A stretch of DNA of 10,009 bases from Candidatus Woesearchaeota archaeon (GTDB lineage Archaea; Nanobdellota; Nanobdellia; Woesearchaeales; GW2011-AR15): contig JAFGSP010000031.1 in the NCBI GenBank assembly GCA_016934775.1, forward strand, positions 1-10,009, read 5' to 3'. Shown here piece after piece: positions 1 through 5,644 of this stretch (its first letter is position 1; the number at the start of each line of letters is the position of its first letter). The notes beneath the pieces were generated by a model. It ran no database searches. It saw only the letters and a list, made by a program, of their open reading frames with translations, and was not told where the DNA came from. The translations under genes were made by a program, and so were the position numbers.

Positions 1-227
1 TCATAGCTGTGCTCTGTGCCTTCAACAAGCTCTATGCAGAGAGGAAAATATTTGTCAAGCTTTGCTTCTTCAATATCACAAAGTGTCGGATGAGTAACTT
101 CTTCGGGTCCTCCAAATTCTTCCAGCCCGCAATAAAAAGTATAATCTTCCTGAGTAAAATAAAGCACGCAAAATACAGTAATCAAAACTAAAACAACCGC
201 CGCGGCAATCCAAACAGCTTTTTTCAT
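1..227 (-). CDS. Membrane-anchored or secreted protein, N-terminal part only
   Basis: This gene is open to the left window edge, so only 75 residues are visible, beginning MKKAVWIAAAVVLVLITVF. Residues 4-24 form a hydrophobic segment after a basic N-terminus, so the protein is probably exported or anchored by one membrane helix. The visible ectodomain is acidic with scattered cysteines (FYCG, TLCD, PLCI), like the Cys-rich product of the gene before it. The ATG overlaps the upstream TGA as ATGA (227-224), and GGAGGGG lies 5 bases ahead of the start, so the two genes are very likely cotranscribed and translationally coupled. I do not recognise the family and assign no function. The start is well supported; the product's role is unknown. 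Confidence 0.75.
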   Translation of the reverse strand, partial: MKKAVWIAAAVVLVLITVFCVLYFTQEDYTFYCGLEEFGGPEEVTHPTLCDIEEAKLDKYFPLCIELVEGTEHSY

Positions 228-907
228 TCTATCCCCTCCGGATAAACACACTTGTTTCCCACACACACTCCATCAACAGATATATAACAATGAAGGTCTG
301 ATTCACAATAGCCTAAAATTTCAGATTCCTCAAGGCAATAAAGCAACTTATTCAGATTATCTTCTGTCATCAAACAATTATCATAACTAAATCCTATAGA
401 GTTCTCCAAAACATTTTTTGTCTTGTCATCTTGAGCTTTATATTTATAAAAACACTTTGTATCAGGTCCATAAGGTGTGTTTACAAGAGTTAATGGGTCA
501 TCCTGGGTTATTGTGCCATCATTATGAATTTCTGCAATAATCTCTACATCATAACCGCAACCAAGGCATTTATATCCGACAACTTTTATTAGATAATATA
601 AGACAGAATCGCTGCCATTAATTCTTGAAGCCATTATTTCATCTTTTGACAAAGCGCATTGATTATTTTCGCAAATACATTCCCTATCAGAGCATTGAAA
701 CTTATCTTCTCCTTTACAGAATTCATTAGAGTTCAGGCAGCCGCAGCCGCAACTAAAATAACAATCCGAATCAAGTTCACAACTCCTAATACATGCTGCC
801 CCATTATTGAAAGCACAATCATTATCTGATGTGCATCCAAAGATAAAAACAATCAGAACTAATATGAAAACCAAGCTTAATTTATTATCAATCCACATTT
901 TCATCAT
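224..907 (-). CDS. Cys-rich putative lipoprotein
   Basis: A 227-residue protein with a hydrophobic N-terminus (residues 10-24) ending in IFGC, a lipobox-like site with Cys25 as the possible lipidated residue. Residues 25-84 hold a dense cysteine cluster (Cys 25, 31, 39, 43, 49, 53, 55, 57, 64, 72, 77, 79, 84), with a further CLGC near 113-116 and four cysteines at 201-220 (SDLHC ... GVCVGNKCV). Cysteine spacings of this kind suggest disulfide-stabilised extracellular modules like the eight-cysteine clusters of other archaeal surface proteins; that comparison is from memory. Two ATG codons sit in tandem (907 and 904). GAGG at 914-911 is 6 bases from the second, so M2 may be the true start. Transcribed divergently from the Cys-rich repeat protein and coupled to the gene at its 3' end. 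Function unknown; a surface location is likely. Confidence 0.8.
   Translation of the reverse strand: MMKMWIDNKLSLVFILVLIVFIFGCTSDNDCAFNNGAACIRSCELDSDCYFSCGCGCLNSNEFCKGEDKFQCSDRECICENNQCALSKDEIMASRINGSDSVLYYLIKVVGYKCLGCGYDVEIIAEIHNDGTITQDDPLTLVNTPYGPDTKCFYKYKAQDDKTKNVLENSIGFSYDNCLMTEDNLNKLLYCLEESEILGYCESDLHCYISVDGVCVGNKCVYPEGIE
233..239 (-). promoter_or_regulatory. Shine-Dalgarno site for the gene starting at 227
   Basis: On the minus strand, GGAGGGG stands 5 bases before the ATG at 227, inside the last codons of the upstream lipoprotein gene. Together with the ATGA overlap it fixes the start and indicates coupled translation. Confidence 0.7.
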
Positions 908-948
908 ATACCTCTTTTTAGTGCTATCTGAATCTATTGGAAATTCCC

Positions 949-960
949 TATATAAAATTT
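949..960 (-). promoter_or_regulatory. TATA-like promoter for the lipoprotein pair
   Basis: On the minus strand, AATTTTATATAG lies about 45 bases before the start at 907. Transcription would then begin near 925-930, leaving a short leader that carries the GAGG SD site at 914-911. This is the only promoter here where a leader is predicted. Inferred from the archaeal TATA-to-start spacing. Confidence 0.45.
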
Positions 961-995
961 ACTAATTTAAGCTCCAAAAAAATAATTTTCAAAAA

Positions 996-1004
996 TTTTT
1001 TAAA
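996..1004 (+). promoter_or_regulatory. TATA-like promoter for the Cys-rich repeat protein
   Basis: TTTTTTAAA is centred about 27 bases before the ATG at 1027, and no SD site lies between them. This is the classic arrangement for a leaderless archaeal mRNA. The 119-base gap 908-1026 thus holds two divergent promoters and no gene. Confidence 0.5.
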
Positions 1005-1026
1005 CCCCGCATGTTAATTTTATATT

Positions 1027-1230
1027 ATGAAGAAAAAAAACCTGTTTTTTCTTGTGCTTTTTTCATTCTTGATACTGGCCAGCTTTGCCTATGCAGACCC
1101 TGAGCCTATGACCACAGAAGAGTATGCAAAGATAAGCTGCGATATAGCCAAAAATAAACTTGCTGAGGCTGAAGACAGGTATGAGCGATATGATGATGCA
1201 TACGGAGACGGGGATACCAGGTATCTATAG
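1027..1230 (+). CDS. N-terminal segment of secreted Cys-rich repeat protein, ended by in-frame TAG
   Basis: Encodes 67 residues: a clear signal peptide (MKKKN, hydrophobic core 6-20, predicted cleavage after AYA at 23), then a charged, Tyr-rich, probably helical stretch containing AEDRYERYDDAYGDGDTRYL. A TAG at 1228-1230 stops it, but the same frame continues at once (AKVEYYDAKYDV at 1231-1266) into the 590-residue Cys-rich protein with no frame change. The amino-acid character either side of the TAG is the same, so 1027-3036 is almost certainly one gene of 669 residues carrying a premature amber codon. The larger part has no signal peptide and no SD site of its own. A CAG-to-TAG change is the simplest origin. 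Amber readthrough, or a sequencing or assembly error, is also possible. Confidence 0.7.
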   Translation: MKKKNLFFLVLFSFLILASFAYADPEPMTTEEYAKISCDIAKNKLAEAEDRYERYDDAYGDGDTRYL

Positions 1231-1263
1231 GCAAAGGTAGAGTACTATGACGCAAAGTATGAT

Positions 1264-3036
1264 GTGGAGGTTTACTGTAAGCATAATGTAAATGCACCCT
1301 TCTGCGGCGACGGAGAATGCAATGGTGAAGAGCCCAAAGAACTATATTGCCCGGAGGACTGCGGATCGATATGCGGTGATGGCTGGTGCCAGATTGAAGA
1401 ACACTGCGGGACTTGCTATCAGGATTGCCCATGCGATGATAATGAGCATTGCGACCCGTCTGTTGACGTAACCTACAGGGCTGGATGTGTAGATGACCCT
1501 GAACCAGAGCCTTTTTGCGGCGATGGTGAGTGTGATGAAGACGAGATGTGCGGCGAGTGTGAAGACTGTAACTGCTTATATTACGGGATGGTGTGCAAGC
1601 CGACTCATGTACACGCAGACAGGAACGGCTGTCTGCATCCTGGTTTGCTCCTGATGCCTGTGTATTATGATGACCCGCGATGCGGCAATGGAAAATGCCA
1701 GCTCTATGAGACCTGCCTGACATGCCCTGAAGACTGCAGCTGTGAGGAGATGGATAAGGGATATTGCGAATTCAATCATCCTGATGCAGATATGTATGGC
1801 TGTGTCTTACCTGAAGATTTTATTGATGTCCCTGAAAATAATTACAGATTGAGCATGAGTATAAAAGCAGATGGTGAAAAATTCTATGAAGAAGGAGAAG
1901 AAAGTAAATTATATGCAAACGGAATCTCAAAGAGGCTTATAACTTTCAAGGCAGAGAAAAAAGTAGATACTGTTGAAGGTCCGACCTGGGTGCCGGCAGA
2001 GAATGTTAAAGTTACGTTCAGGCTCCAAAGATTAAGGGGCGGCTCATATTTCTCGCCGCTTGGATCCCTGAGCAATGAAGAGATTACAACTGATAAAGAC
2101 GGAGATGCTTTTGTGATCTACACTGCTCCTTTTGACGGTCCTTATGGAGGTTCAATTGCTTCTACGGGGCATATGGATATCGAGGTTGTTGCATCAGCAA
2201 AAGACGGGAAAAAGAACATAGGGAATCCGCGTTCTTATATGTCTATATATCCACCGATCAGGATTGAGCCAGTAGAGGTTTCGGCTAAGGACAGGTTAGT
2301 TGATGAAAACGGGAAGGGACTGATAAAAGTCAGAATCATTGATCCTTTAGACAGGAGCAAGACAGTGCACTTTAGGCTGGGACCACCTGTAGATGAGCTT
2401 TCCTTTTTCCCGGAAGGGCCGTTTGACTACGACATGGTCTATGAAGCATATAAAGGAGATGACTTTGATATATATATCCAGCCTGTTGAAGGAGAAAGAT
2501 CAATAGACCTGGACGATATTGCAACACACGCAGAAATATGGGACAAGATAGGTGAGGGAGTCTGGCGGGATACAAAAATAATAGCAAGAGGAATCATTCT
2601 CAGGAACCTCCCAATAATAGGGGACATCCTGCAAAGAATCCAAGAGTGTGGTCCTATTGGAAAAGCTGTAGGCACCCCTTCCAATTATGTTTGGGGAAAA
2701 ATAGCACTGGAGACTTCTATGGAGATGGGTGAAAAAATGGGTGAAACAAGTGATATCGGTGAAAGGATGTTTTATGCAGTGCCTATTATAACTAATGGAG
2801 TCTGGTATTCCGTCGGCCTGATAAGCTGGGATCTTCCCGGAGGAGAAATTGCAAATTTCGGATTCAGTGTCACGACTAATACATTAAATGAATATGTCCT
2901 GGCAAGCGTCCAACCTTATTTGATCAACACAGCACAGGAGAAGTACTATTTCAGGCAGGTCTATCTGGATGTTGTGGATGAAGATGGCTATCACTTGAGA
3001 ACACAGACATATTATTTTGTAAGGAGGTATGAATGA
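1264..3036 (+). CDS. Secreted Cys-rich repeat / Ig-like domain surface protein (main part, downstream of in-frame TAG)
   Basis: The 590-residue continuation of the frame that begins with a signal peptide at 1027. GTG 1264 is only the first possible start after the TAG, with no SD site, so it is probably not a real start; the frame is open from 1231. Residues 14-180 contain four repeats that begin CG[DN]GxC and run to a DC or DCxC pair (Cys 14-33, 37-57, 85-104, 140-160). The last three are each followed by a linker ending in GC (75, 123, 180). Such modules are common in archaeal and bacterial surface proteins and may bind Ca2+ through the acidic loops, though that is inference. Residues 190-330 look like a Big_1/invasin-type Ig-like domain (EEITTDKDGDAFVIYTAP), with at least one more beta-rich region to residue 590. 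No C-terminal membrane helix is visible. The following gene overlaps by ATGA. Probably extracellular; partner or ligand unknown. Confidence 0.75.
   Translation: MEVYCKHNVNAPFCGDGECNGEEPKELYCPEDCGSICGDGWCQIEEHCGTCYQDCPCDDNEHCDPSVDVTYRAGCVDDPEPEPFCGDGECDEDEMCGECEDCNCLYYGMVCKPTHVHADRNGCLHPGLLLMPVYYDDPRCGNGKCQLYETCLTCPEDCSCEEMDKGYCEFNHPDADMYGCVLPEDFIDVPENNYRLSMSIKADGEKFYEEGEESKLYANGISKRLITFKAEKKVDTVEGPTWVPAENVKVTFRLQRLRGGSYFSPLGSLSNEEITTDKDGDAFVIYTAPFDGPYGGSIASTGHMDIEVVASAKDGKKNIGNPRSYMSIYPPIRIEPVEVSAKDRLVDENGKGLIKVRIIDPLDRSKTVHFRLGPPVDELSFFPEGPFDYDMVYEAYKGDDFDIYIQPVEGERSIDLDDIATHAEIWDKIGEGVWRDTKIIARGIILRNLPIIGDILQRIQECGPIGKAVGTPSNYVWGKIALETSMEMGEKMGETSDIGERMFYAVPIITNGVWYSVGLISWDLPGGEIANFGFSVTTNTLNEYVLASVQPYLINTAQEKYYFRQVYLDVVDEDGYHLRTQTYYFVRRYE
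3021..3028 (+). promoter_or_regulatory. Perfect Shine-Dalgarno site coupling the two surface-protein genes
   Basis: AAGGAGGT lies inside the last codons of the Cys-rich protein gene, 4 bases from ATG 3033 and 7 bases from ATG 3036. The second spacing is the better one. It contrasts with the leaderless-type start of the first gene in the pair and supports coupled translation. Confidence 0.8.
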
Positions 3037-3647
3037 TGAACAGGCGCCTGCTTCTCCTATTAATATTGCTTGTTGCAACACAGATCAAGAATGTTTTAGG
3101 GAACGAAATAGTTGAAGCAACAATACAAGACTATTTTGATATAACTGAAAGGGAAGATATGGCTTCATATTTGGATATTATGATAATACCCCAAGAGGCT
3201 AGTGAAACTGAATTATTTACCCAGCGCCTGTGGGACTTGTATGACACAAAAGACATAATTATATCTGAATACCAAACAACTATCACTGAGGATGGATTGC
3301 GGGCAGCTTCTACTTTCCAGCTTGAAGGGACACTCGTCCAGCAAGAGACAGGTGACTCATATCAGATCGCAACAGAATATATTGCTGTCCTTCGGCAGGT
3401 TGATAATAAATGGAAGATTGAATACGTGATGCCGCTTGATAAGTTCAGCCAGGTAATGGGTGATATCAGCAATGCCAGGCAGGAACTTGATACTATTTAT
3501 AGTGCTCAGGTACAGAATAAGATGGATGAGAAGGACAAAAATAAATTTCCTGCCACCGGAATTGTAATTTTTATTGTTGCAATAATTCTTATTGGAATAG
3601 GTTATTCTATCTCTAAAAATAAAAAAGGAGCAAAAAAGAAAAAATAG
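3033..3647 (+). CDS. Exported NTF2-like protein with FPATG / hydrophobic / basic C-terminal tail
   Basis: A 204-residue protein with an N-terminal signal sequence (two Arg then a Leu-rich core, residues 4-23). An ectodomain at about 25-145 has features of the NTF2/SnoaL-like fold: an opening helix IVEATIQDYFDITEREDMASY, beta strands alternating through the middle, and a closing DNKWKIEYVMPLDKF. Residues 172-176 are FPATG, followed by a hydrophobic helix (177-194) and the basic tail KNKKGAKKKK. The order motif, helix, Lys-rich end is that of a sortase sorting signal, or the protein may simply be anchored by a C-terminal membrane helix. ATGA overlap with the upstream gene and a perfect SD site argue for stoichiometric production of the two surface proteins. 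The alternative start at 3036 removes one Met. Fold call is from sequence feel only. It ends in TAG. Confidence 0.75.
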   Translation: MMNRRLLLLLILLVATQIKNVLGNEIVEATIQDYFDITEREDMASYLDIMIIPQEASETELFTQRLWDLYDTKDIIISEYQTTITEDGLRAASTFQLEGTLVQQETGDSYQIATEYIAVLRQVDNKWKIEYVMPLDKFSQVMGDISNARQELDTIYSAQVQNKMDEKDKNKFPATGIVIFIVAIILIGIGYSISKNKKGAKKKK

Positions 3648-3671
3648 CCTTATGCTAACTTAGCTTCTTAT
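3648..3671. terminator. Possible shared terminator between convergent genes
   Basis: The 24-base gap between two convergent genes holds the short palindrome GCTAACTTAGC (3654-3664). On the minus strand it is followed by T-rich sequence, the complement of the A-rich end of the plus-strand gene, which could stop ribL transcription. The stem is only 5 bp, so this is weak. Confidence 0.25.
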
Positions 3672-4070
3672 TCAATCTTCTCCCAGCTTAGAACTCTTAT
3701 ACACATGCGGCATATGCGCCTGTATCCTTACTGTCTCGACAAGCAGCCCTCTTTCCCTCAGTTTTTTCATAGCATCTTCTGTGAATGACCTCTGGTCATA
3801 GCCAAAGCACAAAATATCAGGCCGGACATCTTCCACGACTTTAAGCGGATCTCCAAGGTTGCCCAGCATCACATCATCAGCCACAGCCAGCTTTTTCACA
3901 GCCTCTAACCTCCTCTGCTCATTATGCCTGGGAAAATGTCCCTTGACTTTCTTTACAGTCAGGTCGCGGGCCACAACCACTGTAAGATGGCCGTACTTCT
4001 TTGCTTTTTTGAGATAGAACTCATGGCCCTTGTGCAAAAGGTCAAATGTGCCGAACGCCATTGCTTTCAT
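3672..4070 (-). CDS. ribL: FAD synthetase, RibL type (cytidylyltransferase-like family)
   Basis: A 132-residue nucleotidyltransferase expected to adenylate FMN with ATP to make FAD in the cytosol, the last step of flavin cofactor synthesis in archaea. The N-terminus AFGTFDLLHKGH carries the HxGH catalytic motif (His13-His16). VVARDLTVKKVKG, the following RHNEQRRLEAVKKL, and LCFGYDQ match RibL proteins; KSSKL near the C-terminus fits the second nucleotide-binding motif. It is slightly short for the family (about 150). Only one cysteine, in ILCFGYDQ, is visible. TagD-like glycerol-3-phosphate cytidylyltransferases share this fold, so the substrate is inferred from overall RibL resemblance. The gene stands alone, divergent from carA and convergent with the surface-protein pair. 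No SD site precedes its ATG, which fits a leaderless mRNA. Confidence 0.8.
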   Translation of the reverse strand: MKAMAFGTFDLLHKGHEFYLKKAKKYGHLTVVVARDLTVKKVKGHFPRHNEQRRLEAVKKLAVADDVMLGNLGDPLKVVEDVRPDILCFGYDQRSFTEDAMKKLRERGLLVETVRIQAHMPHVYKSSKLGED

Positions 4071-4093
4071 AAGAATACAAAATATTTTATTAG

Positions 4094-4100
4094 TTTTTAA
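4094..4100 (-). promoter_or_regulatory. TATA-like box for ribL
   Basis: On the minus strand, TTAAAAA is centred about 27 bases before the ribL ATG at 4070. No SD site is seen, so a leaderless transcript is likely. It is one half of the divergent ribL/carA control region (4071-4176), which holds no gene. Confidence 0.4.
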
Positions 4101-4150
4101 GGGTTTGCATGAATAGACTTTTGAAACCTATCTTCTCCACAACAATAACA

Positions 4151-4159
4151 TTTAAAAAA
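4151..4159 (+). promoter_or_regulatory. TATA-like box for the car operon
   Basis: TTTAAAAAA is centred about 23 bases before ATG 4177, placing transcription start near or at that codon. This favours 4177 over the upstream in-frame TTG at 4165. The imperfect inverted repeat 4155-4172 (AAAAAC / GTTTTT around CCGGTT) overlaps the gap between TATA box and start, where a repressor could act; that role is speculation. Confidence 0.45.
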
Positions 4160-4176
4160 CCCGGTTGTTTTTGATA

Positions 4177-5274
4177 ATGTCTAGTATGTATGATTCTTAC
4201 AAAAAGGCCAAACTTGTTCTTGAGGACGGCACTGTTTTTTCAGGATATTCTTTCGGCTATGACCACTCTGCGGCAGGAGAGGTTGTGTTTAACACAGGGA
4301 TGACCGGCTATCCCGAGACATTGACAGATCCATCTTACAGGGGCCAGATATTGGTCCTTACATATCCCCTTGTCGGAAATTATGGTGTTCCTGAGCCTGA
4401 TTATACAAAACATGCGGTGATGAAGAATTTTGAATCTCCTGATATCCAGGTCTCGGGAGTGATCATTTCTGATTATTCAGCTGAATACAGCCACTGGACT
4501 GCAAAGAAATCACTTGGAGACTGGCTTAAGGAGTTCAAGACACCTGGAATTTTTGGGATCGATACAAGAGCTCTTACCAAAAAACTCAGGGAAAAGGGCG
4601 TGATGCTCGGAAAGATGATGATTGATATGGAAGTCCAGTTTGATGATCCTAACAAAAGGAATCTTGTGAGCGAGGTCTCGATAAGGCAGCTGGCTAAATA
4701 CGGCCAGGGCGACTACAAGATTGTGCTGGTCGACTGCGGTGTGAAAAACAACATCATAAACTGTCTTTTAGAGAGAAATACAACTGTAATGAGAGTGCCC
4801 TGGAACTATGATTTTACAGATGAAGACTACCATGGTATCCTCATCTCAAACGGCCCGGGAGACCCGAAGATGTGCAAGGCCACTATTGAAAATGTGAGGA
4901 AAGTGCTCAAAAAGAAGATACCTGTACTGGGGATATGCCTGGGCAACCAGATTGTTGTTTTAGCTGCAGGCGGCAATACCTACAAGCTAAAGTACGGGCA
5001 CAGGAGCCAGAACCAGCCATGCATAGATACGATTACTGGCAGGTGCTATATAACAAGCCAGAACCACGGCTATGCTGTAGACAAAAAATCCCTGCCTGGT
5101 GAATGGAAAGAATGGTTCGTAAATGCGAACGACCAGACAAATGAGGGCATAATGCACAGGTCAAGGCCAATAAAGACTGTGCAGTTCCATCCTGAAGCAA
5201 CACCTGGGCCTGTTGATACAAGGTTCATATTTGATGATTTTATGGAGACTGTGAAGAAGAATGCACGACTTTGA
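4177..5274 (+). CDS. carA: Carbamoyl-phosphate synthase small subunit (glutamine amidotransferase)
   Basis: Hydrolyses glutamine and passes ammonia to CarB, for carbamoyl phosphate used in pyrimidine (and possibly arginine) synthesis. The 365 residues match the usual length. Residues 1-150 form the small-subunit N-terminal domain (LVLEDGTVFSGYSFG, GEVVFNTGMTGYPETLTDPS, GIDTRALTKKLREKG). The class I GATase domain follows, with nucleophile Cys254 in GICLGNQ, and His338 and Glu340 in QFHPEA; ITSQNHGYAVD is also present. The usual GICLGHQ has Asn for His. The wording EYSHWTAKKSL, RSQNQPC and NEGIMHRSRPI is closer to eukaryotic CAD than to E. coli CarA. Starts: TTG 4165 and ATG 4186 are possible, but ATG 4177 best fits the promoter spacing. 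First gene of a carA-mazG-carB operon; overlaps the next gene by 14 bases. Confidence 0.95.
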   Translation: MSSMYDSYKKAKLVLEDGTVFSGYSFGYDHSAAGEVVFNTGMTGYPETLTDPSYRGQILVLTYPLVGNYGVPEPDYTKHAVMKNFESPDIQVSGVIISDYSAEYSHWTAKKSLGDWLKEFKTPGIFGIDTRALTKKLREKGVMLGKMMIDMEVQFDDPNKRNLVSEVSIRQLAKYGQGDYKIVLVDCGVKNNIINCLLERNTTVMRVPWNYDFTDEDYHGILISNGPGDPKMCKATIENVRKVLKKKIPVLGICLGNQIVVLAAGGNTYKLKYGHRSQNQPCIDTITGRCYITSQNHGYAVDKKSLPGEWKEWFVNANDQTNEGIMHRSRPIKTVQFHPEATPGPVDTRFIFDDFMETVKKNARL

Positions 5275-5638
5275 TTATTTGCTTGAGCTAATCCAAAAAA
5301 GCGTGGAGCTCGATCCCTGGATAATCGAAAAAGGGCTTGAGGGATATGGAAAAGAAGTCGTGGACGAGGCTGAAGAGATAGTCGAGGCTAACCTGAAAAG
5401 GGACAATGAAAACCTCAAGGAAGAACTTGGCGATGTGTTGAGCGAAGTCATCATAATGTGCAAGCTCGCTGAGAAAAGAGGAATTTTTGAGATGAAGGAC
5501 GTAATCAGGAGTGCTATTGAGAAGATAAAGAGAAGGAGGCCTTATGTGCTGACAGGTAAAAAAGTGTCTATGGATGAGGCTGTTAAGCTTTGGTATGATG
5601 CGAAGGCCAAGGAAAAAGAGAACAGGAAAAAGAGATAA
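5261..5638 (+). CDS. MazG-like nucleotide pyrophosphohydrolase
   Basis: A 125-residue, strongly charged, all-helical protein. The MazG metal-binding pattern is visible: KEVVDEAEEI with Glu32, Glu36 and Glu39, then EELGD with Glu55 and Asp58. The C-terminal end RRPYVL ... EAVKLWYDAKAKEK is the typical closing segment of single-domain MazG proteins. Family members hydrolyse (d)NTPs or related nucleotides to the monophosphate plus pyrophosphate, using Mg2+. The actual substrate cannot be told from sequence. It lies between the two CPSase subunit genes: its ATG overlaps the carA 3' end by 14 bases and carB begins 6 bases after its TAA, so it is surely in the operon. A role in pyrimidine nucleotide balance is an inference from position only. 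Confidence 0.85.
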   Translation: MHDFDYLLELIQKSVELDPWIIEKGLEGYGKEVVDEAEEIVEANLKRDNENLKEELGDVLSEVIIMCKLAEKRGIFEMKDVIRSAIEKIKRRRPYVLTGKKVSMDEAVKLWYDAKAKEKENRKKR

Positions 5639-5644
5639 ACTAAG

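Noticed and set aside
1106..1723. Long minus-strand open frame of 205 codons opposite the Cys-rich repeats
   Set aside because: Its His/Arg/Ser-rich product is the antisense of the Cys- and Asp-rich plus-strand gene; no SD site or TATA box, and no recognisable domain.
3645..3647. TAG at the end of the FPATG protein as a possible sense codon
   Set aside because: Readthrough would add residues encoded by antisense ribL, and the Lys-rich tail is a natural end, so it is taken as a true stop.
4165..4176. TTG at 4165 as the carA start
   Set aside because: The TATA-like box is too close, and the extra four residues are not needed by the CarA domain; ATG 4177 fits better.
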